The notes under the pieces: generated by a model
What the model was told of the DNA's origin: nothing
Seen by the model: the letters and a program-made list of their open reading frames with translations, nothing else
Database searches by the model: none
Translations under genes and position numbers: made by a program
In this document: one piece after another, positions 34,561-47,500 of the stretch
How positions within the stretch are numbered: position 1 is the first letter of the stretch
Layout: every line of letters starts with the position of its first letter
Assembly (NCBI GenBank): GCA_905147135.1
Contig: LR990044.1
Coordinates: 19,041,622-19,105,621 of the forward strand
Length of the DNA: 64,000 bases
Direction of reading: 5' to 3'
Source: Blastobasis lacticolella
Lineage: Eukaryota; Arthropoda; Insecta; Lepidoptera; Blastobasidae

Positions 34561-34914
34561 ACCCGCTTACGAGTCGGATACCTTAACTACTCGTCCATGT
34601 ATAAAATAGGTGTAAAATTTAGGAGAAATATTTTGATAATCGTATTCTACTTTGGTAAGTATCTACTATTCCTAATTTTATTAGGTGGTAGGACTATCAA
34701 GTTGAGGAGTCCGCCTGGGTGAGTGAGTATCTACCACCGCTCTATCTCTAAATACATGTGAAAATAACATTGGTCTCGAGAGGAATTTGACTGGTTTCAT
34801 TGGCAGTAAGCTTTCCAGATTTTAATTTACCTATGGGTATATATTTATTGTATAGATTTTTTATAACGTGTTCTACTGTGTAGAGCAAAATGAAACACCA
34901 AGCCCCAAATCTAA

Positions 34915-35075
34915 TCATCATCATAATCATATCAGCCGAAAGATGCCCACTGCTCCTCTCCTGCTGCAGAGATCTCCACAAAGGCCGGTCCTGTGCCTTC
35001 CGCATCCAACTGGTACCTGCGATCATAACCAGGACGTCGGTCTACCTTGTGGAAGACCTACCCACGCTGCGCCAA
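34915..35075 (-). mobile_element. RTE-like C-terminal fragment
   Basis: The - strand has VMIAGTSWMRKAQDRPLWRS then the tail MIMMMI from GATGATGATG-like sequence. Same family as 14958-15125. Confidence 0.72.
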
Positions 35076-36127
35076 ATCTAATAGTGGGCTATTTTCTCTG
35101 CTTTAGCTATGGTGCGGATGATATTTTCGGTCGCTGTCCGGCTCTGTCTGTCATTCATTTGGCAGCAAGGTGCGGCTTTGCTATCCGCAACCGTTGTCGG
35201 CGTGATGTGGGTGTGCATGGTCCGGCTTTGGGGCATTATAAGTATCATAAATATTGAGTCCCTACTGTGTAGATACGTGTATTGGATCAATTCGTACGAA
35301 TTCCTTCAGACCTAACGAGTGTCGTGGGCACACAATCGAAGTTAGCACTTCAGTGACACCGTCACTAGACTAGTGAATTTTAAATATTATCGCTTAATTC
35401 GACTTTTAACACACGATGTGGTGTACATATTTACCTGCATACGCACGTAGGTACTTTACCTGCGCATGTGTACGATTTAGGCCGGTCATATGGTGATGGT
35501 GTGATTGTTTATTATTATTAGGTGAAAATAAAAACTTGAACTTTTGCTTGTAATATCATCATCATTGTCACGTATGCGGTTAATCTTGGCTTCTACCGCT
35601 TGTAAGATGTGAAACATTAAGACCTGTTGACTTTTGCATATGGGAACGTTTTTCACCACAAATTTTTAGGGTTCTGAACAGCTAGTAAGTAAGTACCTAC
35701 ATAATAATGACGTTTCGGTTCTTGAAGGCGTATTATAGTCCAGACTGTTTTATTTCGAAATAAGGTAGACTGCTGTCAATGTATGTACTTGCGTAGGTAC
35801 CTATGAATATTTTATATAACTCACAGAATTGTCTACGCATGGATGTTATCAAACAGGTACGGTGGACGTAAAAATAACTGTCCCTACGTAAAAATTAGCA
35901 CGTCGGCAATGCACGTTGGTGACATAGTTTCAGCCCTGACGCTGTCACGATTTTCGTGACCTGAAGCCTAAATTAAAAATGCCAAGTTCATTACTTCAGA
36001 CGCGATTGACGTTGTGTTAACATGTCGGTATGGAACCACGCTTTGATCGACTATACCGACTTATTTGATCGAAGGAACCGCGTGAACATTATTTTTACTG
36101 CATGCCTGCAAGTCCTGCAACGCACTT
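35076..36127. other. Stretch with no supported gene
   Basis: 35105-35245 has a GC-rich piece (GTCCGGCTCTGTCTGTC, GTGATGTGGGTGTGCATGGT) resembling 58384-58470 (GGTCCGGCTTTGCCTGGC). It is probably a shared repeat. Confidence 0.4.
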
Positions 36128-36248
36128 ATGATGCAATCTAGTCAGGTTCCCCTGTTAACAAGGTCATGGAGGTCAAATGGCAGTCGTTTTACTGTTAACT
36201 GCCTAATCCTAGTTCAGGCCTCGCACCCGAGAGCACAACTTGGATGTT
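36128..36248 (+). mobile_element. SINE-1 fragment
   Basis: Body fragment: CAATCTAGTCAGGTTCCCCT, GAGGTCAAATGGCAGTCG, ACCCGAGAGCACAACTTGG. Confidence 0.65.
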
Positions 36249-36399
36249 GAGCTTTGAGCTCGGAAATTTGTACATTTGCTATTGGTAGTTATAGAAAAAG
36301 TCGCGCAACAAGTTAGCGTTGGTATCGCCTCCCACACGACATTTTCAGTATTACATACCTACTTCAGAAATTAGGTACCTAAGTATGGTGAAAGAACTA

Positions 36400-36515
36400 A
36401 TTGTCATCATCATCATCATCTCGGCGTTATGTCCCGGTTTTGCTCCCGCGCGGTACGTGAGGGGTCCGCCTCGGGTCCTACTCGTTCTGGCCCACTTCGC
36501 TCGGTCTTCGGCATC
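36400..36515 (-). mobile_element. RTE-like 3' end
   Basis: The - strand encodes TKDAEDRAKWARTSRTRGGP, then AGAKPGHNAEMMMMM, where the Met run is the ATG-repeat tail. Confidence 0.78.
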
Positions 36516-36847
36516 CTTGGTGAAATAACTAATTGTAAGTAAACTAAAATGCTTCATCCAAGCATAAAATTAAGTTACTCATAGTTAACTTATCATTCAA
36601 ACCGGGATATGTATGTAATGTAAACCTACGTATATTAAGTACTACCTGATAGACAGTGATTCTCGATCGTGTCAGATCCTATCTAGCTGCACCATCCGAC
36701 GCCAGAGGTTTATTGGGCTTAACATTTTCGAGCCATAGAGATAATTTTTCCTTAACTATCGAATCGATGGCTTTATGCTTGGTGCACCAGCCTACGAGTT
36801 GTCCAAAGCTATGTCCAGCAGTGGACAAATCGTAGGCTGATGTAGGT

Positions 36848-37120
36848 ACAGACAGCCCACCTGATGGTAAGCGGTAGATACCTAACTATCGCTCATAACA
36901 TCTACGACTCATGCATTTAGATTGCAGGCAACTAAAATGCAAAACCGCAGGTGAGTTGTCACTGTGAGGAGTAAGATGAAATTCCTCAGGCCTGTAATTG
37001 TTAACACATCTTTAAAACTGGAACACAATGATGCAAGTATTGTTGCTTGTCGGCAGAAATAGATAAGGCGGTAGTACTCACCCAGGCAGACTCCTCAGGC
37101 TTGACAGAGTCCTAGCACCT
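36848..37120 (-). mobile_element. LINE 3' UTR piece (family G) and neighbour
   Basis: AGCCCACCTGATGGTAAGCG and AAAACCGCAGGTGAGTTGTC are reverse copies of family G. CAGACTCCTCAGGCTTGACA at 37085 is the reverse of a motif at 24178 and 34690. Confidence 0.6.
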
Positions 37121-38444
37121 GAAAGACTCTGACTGTGAGCCTCCTGCATTCCTCGGCAACCTACGATCCCAACAAGGTTGTCTGTCCAACCAGTGAAAGG
37201 TCATCCTACGCTGCGCTTGCTGGTCTTTAATAATAGCTCGCTGCTGGAGAATATTTCCCCCCATCGTCGGTCTACCCATTGCTAGGTATTTCGGTTTTAC
37301 ATTTACAGCCTTTAGGAAAGTTGGTTTGGTAATTCAAACGAACCTTAAGCGTACTCCACATGTTTGCCGAAACATCCGGCGAAACTTTTGCTGGGACTTT
37401 GATAGACGCTCTACATTCTCGCCTATTAGGGATGTGGTAGGTGTCAAATGCGTCGATATTATATCGATTCATCGGTTCAAATTCGCTAATCTGGTACCTT
37501 TTGCTGTAAACAGGGTCACAGAGGTGACGGTAGCTGCTCAACTGTCATTACCTGCGGACTTAGCCAAGAGGTTACGTTAATCTACAATCGTTAACCTACA
37601 ATCGTTTGTAGTAAAAAAAAAGTATGGGATTTGACATAAGCTAACGTTATCTGACATAAGCTGATTGTTGTAGAAATTCTTGGTCCATAGACAATTCACG
37701 TACCAACTTTCGGTGTACAAAGGAGGCGGATTGGCGGATAATTCTACACAATCAGAGTCAATGTAGATGTTGGTAGAAATATTCAAACTTCGACCTGTAC
37801 ATTTTCTACCATACACGCATCACGCAAGCGGAGCTGTCAAAGATGGCTAGACCGGCTGATTTACTAAGTATCCTGGATCATGGTCAAGTGTACCCCGAAT
37901 GTATTATTGGGAAAAGCGCTAGGAAGATAAATATAAAATCGATACATCTCTACTTAGTCTATGAAATAGGTGAGACATGCCAAATATGCTTGGGACTACA
38001 CGAATATAGGCGAATACTCCCTCTACATTCTCGTGATCCCGCGGAATGAAGAACATGTGGAGTACGCTTAAGTCATCTCACTGATGCGTGAAAAGGAACA
38101 CTTTTCCATAACGCTCCGTTTTACATGATCAAAACACCTCACCCATGAGGAACGGACATATTCTATCTAAATACCTAACAATATCTAATATATCAATGCA
38201 TAATCATATGAAATTTCGCATGTAGGTATAAAAATGGAACTATTGCCCAACAAACAAAATTATAGTACCTAAAGTTTTTATTAAAATTTTACGAAATCTT
38301 GAGTGAAAGGAACGTGTTTCAACTTGACATACCTAAACTCTGAATACTTTGACATTTCGTCCTTTGACAATTACACACATTTTATCCACGTCCTTCTCGA
38401 CACATTTTAATACTTTTCTGGAGTTTCTTCATCAGTTTACCAAC
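37121..38444. other. Upstream region of the helicase gene
   Basis: Holds scattered SINE-1 remnants and an inverted pair: TGTTTGCCGAAACATCCGGC / GACATAAGCT repeats near 37636-37660. No confident TATA box. The helicase promoter should lie in the last few hundred bases. Confidence 0.4.
37492..37890 (+). mobile_element. Scattered SINE-1 remnants
   Basis: AGGGTCACAGAGGTGACGGT, then CTGTCATTACCTGCGGAC at 37511-37562, and TATCCTGGATCATGGTCAAG at 37868 match ordered parts of the SINE-1 body, with about 300 bp of foreign sequence between. Confidence 0.4.
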
Positions 38445-38512
38445 ATGGACTACAATAGCCGACAATTAGCTGAAGATATCTTTTTAAGGGAGCCAGTAGA
38501 CGCACGTATACG
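38445..38512 (+). CDS. DHX57: Helicase exon 1 (start codon)
   Basis: Starts with ATG and encodes residues 1-22 plus two bases of codon 23. The donor is ACG|GTCAGT. A nearby GT at 38517 was not used because only the 38512 end gives the phase that exon 2 needs (two bases carried over). Confidence 0.8.
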
Positions 38513-41500
38513 GTCAGTATATAACCTATATGAAGTTAGTCACAACTTGCGATATTAACTCAGATTTCTCACTCACCTCCTCGTTTTCTTACAGAAAACC
38601 TAAAGATGAGCCTAAAGAGGATCCTCACCCCAATCTCAAGGTGGAAATGCAGACTATCCGCCTCAATTCTGACTCACAAAAGTTAGTTTTGGATACATTG
38701 AGGTTTATACATGGCCCAGACTTCAAATTGGGCAGCGCTAGTCTTTATAAGGTAATTTTAGATGCTCAGAGAGTATTTATATGAATCATTTGTTACTTGT
38801 TTGTGTCACAGTATTGTGAATGCAATATATTTAAATACCAATAATATGTATGACATACATGTATTAATTTGGACTAGTGCCTAAGAATGTAGTGAATAAT
38901 AGTGTGCAATATACAAACTTCAGTATTATTTGATAGGGCATTTATATAAAATCTCACTCACCTGGATACCTTGTATTTATCAAAAAAAAAATTATTAACA
39001 ATCTTTATTTTTAATAAGGTGAGTACCTAGATTGGGTGGGTACTTTTAATTTTGATGTAAAATGTAATGTGTTATGGCCCAGTGATGTTAAGTATATGGA
39101 CATAATAAACAGATCTTTATATTCTCTTTATTTACATTTCAATTCATTTATTTAAATAATAAAATACATTGTAATGGAAATAGTATTAAATAACCATTAT
39201 AAAATTTTTACATATGGCCAGGGCCGGATTTAGGGGAGGGCAACCGGGGCAAGAGCCCCGGGGCCTCCACAAACGGGGGGCCCCACAATAGAGATTTCGA
39301 AAAAAAAAATACTTTCAAATTCCAGTTAGTAAACACTAGTAAACATCTTTTCCTTTGATATTGCCCTTTACCTACAGCCTGCAGTACTTTGTACATACAT
39401 GATTATTTGATTATAATTACACTTTATTTATTATTGTTTTATTACACTTAATAAATTATTTATTGAAAAACTTATAAAAAAAATTCACTTTATTTGGGGC
39501 GAGGGGGCCTCCGCTCCTTCGTTGCCCCGAGGCCTCTGGACCTCAAATCCGGCCCTGCATATGGCAATATATTGGTAGCCTGATACTGTATCTTTTATAA
39601 CAACTACTTATAGTCTAAGGACTGATCACATGTTTGCAAAATCGTATACCTAAAAAGTAATTTAAATAAAAATCTGATTTGTCTTAAATTCCAGGATAAA
39701 GGCACCAACCTCAGTAAGAGATTTTGGTTAGAAAGAGGCAATTTGATAGTGCAGGGTGGGTGTGACTACTCGCTTGCTCAAAAGCCTGATATTCAGACGT
39801 CTGAGGCTCGGCTTAGAGCATTTGCTCTTGCCAAATTAGAAAAGTAAGTAAAAAAGAAAGCTTAGAAAATATTTTGTGGATAAACTTGTTATTCTTAGGT
39901 ACAACCATTGACTTACACCCAGTTTTTGAAACCCTTGTTAATGTTAATCGTCAATTAGAACTCTCCGTCTCTGTCTATAACTCACCATAGATAAGGATGG
40001 CGATTTTTAATTATAATTAACAATAGATTATCATATGAGAAACTGGTCTTTAGTTTAACTTCTGGTCATAACTCTTGCCTTCTATTTTCTTTTGGTCTAT
40101 TGAGATTTCTTTCATTTCTAGATACAATTTCCACAATGCTCATTGTGCTGAGGCATTAGAAAATTCTGGAGAAAGTGTGGATAAAGCATTGCAAATACTG
40201 TTCAATAAATATTATAACGTCAATGTGGATAATAAATTAGAAAATGTTCCATCCCAAAAAGAGCTATTGGAAATGAGAATGGACGAGAAAGCTGTGCTGG
40301 AGTCAATTTACGAAGATACCTTCAGAGCGATTGACAGCGATGTCTTTACAGTAAAATTAAAATTAGACTATTTAACGAAAATGTACGAAAGCAAAGAAGT
40401 CAACGGCCCCAAGAAGAAAGTGAATATAAACTATACAAAACCAAATTTCAAAACGAAAAAGAAAGAAGTGTGTAAATTGTTTCTAAAAGGTCCATGTAGG
40501 TACGGTGCCAAATGTAAATTTTCACATATAGTAAATGCGGAGCCACCACCAAAAGAATCTGATAAAAATGAAAGTGAGACTATTACCTATGAGTTAGAAA
40601 TACGATTTCCAGCAGAATCAGCATATCCATTTGAACCACCGTTGCTGTTTTTCAAATCACCGTACTCCAAAGCAATACCAGAGTTAGCTTGTCTCAAACT
40701 AACTGGGAGGCTGTATGAAGAGGCTAAAACCTTGGCTGAAGATGGTACACCATCTGTTTACTCTTTAATTGAAGTGTTGAATAATGAAGATGATATAAAG
40801 AATTTCTTACAATTTGATACTAGAACATTTCCACAGCCCACTGAAGTTTTATATCCAGAATTGATAGAAGAATCAAGTACAAAACTCAGACCTTCACATT
40901 ACAAGAAAAGTAAATTGAAAGAGAATAGATCTGCAGTCAATTTTGACGAGTTAATAAGGGACAATAAGGATATTGCTAAAAATTGGTTGGAAAAGCAAGA
41001 TGATAATAGGTACACAAAAATGATGTCTGGCAGGAGGAAACTGCCGTCCTGGAAGAAAAGAAACGAAATACTTAATGCTGTTAGGAAATCTCAAGTAAGT
41101 AATCTATTATAAAGTTTAAAAAATGCTCTTTAAGGAGTTCAGGTTATACTGTTCGGGGAACACATTATTAGGCTAAACATTCCACTCCAGAGCTATAGGT
41201 ATGCATTAGAAAGGTTGTGTTAAAGCGGTTCGTGCGGAGAGCTACTAGATTAGGGTGTACAGAGCACGCGCGAGTTCCTGTCCATCAAGCCCGAACCACT
41301 AACTCGAACGGATAATACATCGCCATCTCACTCGCTCAAACCGCAACCGAGTGAGATGTCGATTGAACCAACCCTATTGCTTCTCGAATTATTTAAGCGG
41401 TCGTGTCCGATGGCATGGACTCGCGCGCACATTAGTTATATCTACTACATAATGGTAGAACGCCTACCCGTCTTTTGTGCCCCGAAGTGGCCCGAAGCCG

Positions 41501-44500
41501 AAAAGGGTCCAGCGGGATTAGATCGAGCAATTCATCTGAAAGCAAACACTACCTCCATTCCAGGTTGTCGTCATAAGCGGTGAGACAGGATGTGGCAAAA
41601 GCACTCAAGTGCCCCAATACATACTCGACGAATGGCTGAACAGCTACGGTAAGAACGGACAAGACCACGTGGAGATCATATGCACTCAGCCGCGCCGGAT
41701 ATCGGCCATCGGCGTCGCGGAACGGGTGGCTGAGGAAAGGGCAGAGAAAACTGGACAAGTTGTCGGGTATCAGGTGGGTTCTTGGTTGATGTTTTCTTTA
41801 CGACCTGAGTGGTTCAGTGGTCAACATGCAAGTCAGCCACGCAAGAGGTCCCGGGTTCGATTCCCGGCTGGGCAGTAATTTAAATGATGAATTTTAATTT
41901 CTGTTACTGTGGGTGTTCTATGTATAATAAGTATGTATTTAAAAATATATATAAATAGTATATCAGTCAGCTAGCACCCATAGCACAAGCTTTGCTTAGT
42001 TTGGGGCTAGATGGCGCTGTGTGAATTCGTCCACGATTATTTATTTATTTATCTATTTATTTATTTAGACTAGCCTATTTACCGCCGAACCTCGTGGTAA
42101 CTGACGATGCGGCCGGTGATGGAGCATGCCTGTCTATTCAGACAGGCATGCTTTATGAAAACTTAATCAAGTTTTCCATGGATCATCATCACAGCCCATA
42201 TCGGTCCACTGCAGAATATAGGGCCTCTCCCATGAAAGGAGAGGTTACTGCCATAGATTAGCCGTGTGGTGTCCGGCAGAGTAGAATAGCACCAACCCCG
42301 TACACTGGTAAGTGTCGTACAAGGCGACTAATGTTTTCGAAACAATACTTCTAGAGTCACCATAGAAAATAGGCAGCAGCGTTTTCCATTGTTATAATTT
42401 AACACGGCTAGTGAGTTTTCGTTTTCATTTTCATTGTCATGATGTAGCAATTGGAACAATGTGGTCTCCACCCCTACGTGATAGAGGCGTGACTCCATAT
42501 TCTGTCTTATTTCAGATACGGTTGGAAAGCAAAATATCTTCTAAAACCCGGTTAACCTTTTGCACGACCGGTATACTTTTGAGAAGACTAGAATATGATC
42601 CCCAACTGAAATCGGTCACCCACATATTGGTGGATGAAGTGCACGAGAGATCTGAAGAGAGCGACTTCCTGCTGCTTATATTGAGGGACCTTATTAAAGT
42701 GAGAAAGGACTTGACTGTCATACTGATGAGTGCTACGTTGAACGCCGACATGTTCTCGGGCTATTTCGACAAGGTTCCAGTACTGGAGATACCAGGTTTG
42801 TAAAGTTTTTTTAAACCATTGAAAGTGGCAAAAAATCGGACGATCTGCCCATGGTAAGAATTTATCTTGGCCTATGAATGAATTTACTCTTGTTCGCGCC
42901 AAGTTTGCCGATTAGGTCCTTTTTGGGCAGCCATAGCGAGCGGACGTGCCATCTGGCGCGCATTTACGGTCCTTTTGGGTCAAGTGCACAAAAAAAAAAA
43001 AAAAAAAAAAGTTGTCGTTCCCGGCGTGCCCGTACTCTGCGATTGCAATAGTTTTCACGGTGTGCCTGTTTGCAATATATTAGCGATACCCTAGCCCGGT
43101 TTAAGTGTTGTGCGGTGTAGTGGTTTATTGTTATCCTAAGGTTTAGTGTCAGTGACAGTGATCGACGGAGAAGCCTACTTAAGCCTGCGCTGCAGCACCA
43201 ACAGTGCGCAGCAGGCCGCGCTGTAGCACCAACAGAGCGCAGCCGCATCCCTCTGCTGACACCAGCACACTAACACCGCCACGTCACCCGCTAACGACAC
43301 ACCTGAGCTCCGAACCCGGTGAGGGCGTTCCTAATAATATTATCACATATCCCCTAAACATATTATGTACCTCAGTTTTCACTAGCATAAGTTTCAGTAC
43401 AGTAAATCTTAAATCTCTCTACTGTTAAGGTTATATTTATTCTGGAATACAAACGCACTCTCAAACACAACATAAAGTACAATCTAAATAAACCCAGGCG
43501 CTATATAGAGGACATAATATAGATAGGTGTCCCAAATTATCCAACACCGCCCCGAATCGCGACCCATTTGTATTAGGTTCCAGCATCAATAGAAGTGGAA
43601 TACCTTTCAGAAAAACCGTACACTCTACCAGCAAGCTCTACCAGTAGTAGCTTGTGTTCTAACCTACTTCTTTTTCAGATTACATGAATATTATAAACCG
43701 CGAGACAAACTAGCAAAATCAATTAGCTAAATTATTTAAAAAAAACTTGCGTCCCAAAATAAAGCACAAGTCAATAAGTATCTACTTTGCGACTCATAAA
43801 AACCGCATACCACTGCCTTAAAGTAGGTACCAGGAACTCAACACACTTGCAACTTTCTACCACAAACAAAGAAAGAAACCGACAAAAAAAAGTGAAGTGT
43901 CCAGGCTGCCCACTTAAAAACAATAAGAACACATTTCCACATTGCGCAAGGGAGAACAAAAAAGACAGGACAAAAAATTGCCCAACATCTGGCGAACAGA
44001 AAACGGCAAACAAAATGCAGACTACAGCAAGACCCATGACCAAGGATGGCAATTGCCTCTACAGAGCCATCGCGCACCAAATAAATGAAGTTTACTACCT
44101 GTCCTTTGAACATCAAGCAGTACGTCGCGACTTAGCAACATACGTGTCAGAGAATAGAACAATAGACAGAATACGCCTAGCTCTTTTGAATAATATAATA
44201 GATGCCAACGTACAGCAGCAGCAATCCATCGACGGAAAAATAGATCAGTACATACGATCGCAGTTTATGGATGGCTTTTGGGGTGGCGAAGACATAATTA
44301 TAGCGGCCTGCGAGTACTACTTGGTTAACGTGCACGTTCACCTGAATTATACCACCCCGCAGGTCTATACACCGGCAAACGAACAAGTCTTGACTAATAT
44401 TCATCTACGGTTCCAAAATAATCACTACGATAGCATAGTTATGTCTTCACACGAAGTCTTACAAGGCATAAACAATACCAACGAAAATGAACCCTGGATG

Positions 44501-47500
44501 GATAACTCATCATGCAAAACGCTGCAATCGGTAAGCGAACCCCCAACCGAAGAATATCAAGCCGACTCTACGGAACGACGGCCCCTAAGACCGTCACCAG
44601 AGCAAGCAAAAGAGTCACTACCATGCTCTAACCTACGTTTAGCCACCTGGAATGTACGTGGATGCTCCAAATCACCCGACAAGCGTATTATCGATGGTGA
44701 ACTCACGCGGCGACAAATAACAATAGCGGGCCTTCAAGAGACACATCTACCAAAAGGTGATTACAAATCGGCCAATTATAACTGGATTTTGTTTTTTTTA
44801 TTTATTTATTTAACAGTTTATTGTGCACAGGAAATACATCGTGAAAAACAGGCAAAGTAATAAATGGCACAACAGGCGCTACTTATTTCTAAAAGAAATC
44901 TCTTCCAGCAGGCCTTCGGAAGCGTGATGTGATCATGAGACGCCGATAGGACGTGCACAATATTACCTATCTCTAAAAAGGCATATATATATAAGTATAT
45001 TTATTCTACTTATACACATAAATACCTACAAATATATACATACACATACATACATACATATCGATACTATATACTACATACATATACATTATCTACAACT
45101 TAGGAGCACTCTGAGATAGATAAAACTCTTTTACACGCTTTTTGAAAATGGCAATAGACTGGCTGTCACGCACTTCGTGCGGAAGAGAATTCCAAAGTCT
45201 TGCCGCATGAACAGTGAAGGAGTAGGAATAGAAATCGGAATGGTGGATAGGAATTGCCAATGAGGATCTTACACTGGATCGACAGGGTTTGTCTTGTGGA
45301 CGGGAGAAATGGAATTGTTCACGGAGATATGAAGGCGCAGAAGGGTTGTGAAGGATATTGTAGAGGGTGGATAGGATATGAGCATTCCTTCGCAAGCGGA
45401 TAGGTAGCCACTTAAGCTGAGATCGATAGCTAGATACATGGTCATATTTACGCAGGCCATAGACGAAACGGATACAAAGATTTTGTAGACGTTCCAGTTT
45501 ATTTAAAAGCTCCTCAGTGGCATCTAGGTAACAAGGGTCTGCGTAATCGAGAAGAGGTAGAAGAAGAGTATGGACAAGGGAAATTTTGGTCTTTAGGGGT
45601 AAAAAACTTTGGAGGCGTTTGAGTGAATGAAGCGAGAAATGAATCTTTTTACTGACCGCATTGACGTGAGACACCCAAGACAAGTTTGTATCCAAAAGGA
45701 GACCAAGGTTTTTGGCCGTTTTGCTTAAGGGAATTGGAATCCCTTCAAAAAATATTTGAGGTACAGTAATAGCACTAAGTTGCCTACTCATGTACGGACT
45801 GCCAATAAGTAGAACCTGCGATTTTTTTGGGTTTACCACTAACCCGAATGACTTAGCCCAGGAGGATATACGTATCAAATCGGCGTTCACATAGTCAAAA
45901 GCTTCCTCGATATCGGAGATTTTAAAATGTCGGTAAAGTTGCAAGTCGTCTGCATAGAGATGGAAGTTAGAGGAGATGATTGATGTAACACTATTGATGA
46001 AGATCGAGAACAGTAGAGGAGATAGAACGCCACCCTGCGGTACACCTGCAAGAAGATCACACCAATCCGAGAAGACCTCTCCAGAACGAACTCTTTGCAA
46101 GCGACCGCGAAGATAAGAATCAAACCACGTCATTACTGAAGGAGAGATGTTAAGAGAGCGAAGAATGGCGAGAAGTACATCGAAGTCTACAGAGTTAAAA
46201 GCACTGCTGAAGTCAAGTAGAGTTAAAATCGTTAGACACTTATTCTCCATCGCAAGACGGATGTCATCTGTAACTTTCAGCAGTGCTGTCACAGTACTGT
46301 GGCCTTTACGAAAACCAGATTGAAATGAAGAAAGTAAACAGTTCGATGTAAGATACTGAGTGAGTTGATCATGGATAATGTGTTCAAGGACCTTGGAAAG
46401 GAAAGGTAATAGGGATATGGGACGGAAATCGGAAAAACTAGAGGGGTTGGTGGTTTTTGGAAGGGGGATAACGTTAGCAAGCTTCCAAGCCAACGGGAAA
46501 GTACTCGTTACTAGCGAATGATTAAATATATGAGAGAGTATTTGTAAGAGTTCAGGAAGTAGGAGGGTGATCATGCGGGGACAAAGGTTATCATTACCCA
46601 CTGCAGTAGAAGTAATAGAAATAATATGCTTCTTAACATCCTCCTCAGCAACCGAAGCAAAGGAAAAAGAAGAACAAAGAGGACGTGGTTGAGAATCAAT
46701 CTGCGCTATAGTGCTAGATTTGGTATTAGCATCCAGGATCACAGGTGGAGAGGAAAAATGGGCATTAAGACTATTTAAATCAATAGAGCCATCGAAGTCT
46801 ACTGCAGATCTGCCGATGCCTAGGGATTTTAGAAATGCCCAGACCTTTGAAGGGGTTGAGCCATTAACAGAATTGTGAATGTGGCGTCTTCTGGCATCCC
46901 TACACAGACGACTGCAACAGTTTCGCAGATGTTTGTACCGTTCGATGTTCGTGCCAGAAGGGCATTTTTTAGCACGTAGCTTGGCTCTGTCACGCCTGAT
47001 CATCATGACCTTGATGTCGTCCGTAATCCATGGTGCAGGTGTTTGTTTTAATTTTACTTTTTTAAGAGGAGCATGGTTGTCGTAGAGCCGAAAAATCAGG
47101 GTTTGAAACTCTTCAACCTTTACGTCAATGTGGTCAGCATCAAGAACGGGACTCCAGTCAATATTCACTGCATCGCGCCTTAAAGCCTCCAAGTTGATCG
47201 CCTCGAAACTGCGTAGGAATTTAAATTTAGGTTTAGGCTTAGGGGTCCGAACTTTAAATGAGAGGTATATTAAATCGTGATAGGAAAAAGGGGAGGGGAA
47301 CTGACCATGTACTGCTATCTTCTCTAGGGAAGATGTAATCAACAAATCAAGAAGAGAGGGGTTACAATTAGGAGAATGATGGGTGGAAGAAAGTGGAAGA
47401 ATATGCAAGTTGACCGAGGACAAGAGAGACTGCAGTTTATGAGTTCGAACATCATTTTTAAGCAGGCACGTGTTGAAGTCCCCCAATAAAAGAACGTCGT

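Noticed and set aside
38513..38594. Continuing exon 1 through 38558 or using the GT at 38517
   Set aside because: Only the donor at 38513 gives the phase needed by exon 2, and the unspliced frame stops soon after.
43771..44116. - strand open frames of 92-93 aa opposite the OTU domain
   Set aside because: Shadow frames of a clearly recognisable OTU coding sequence on the + strand.
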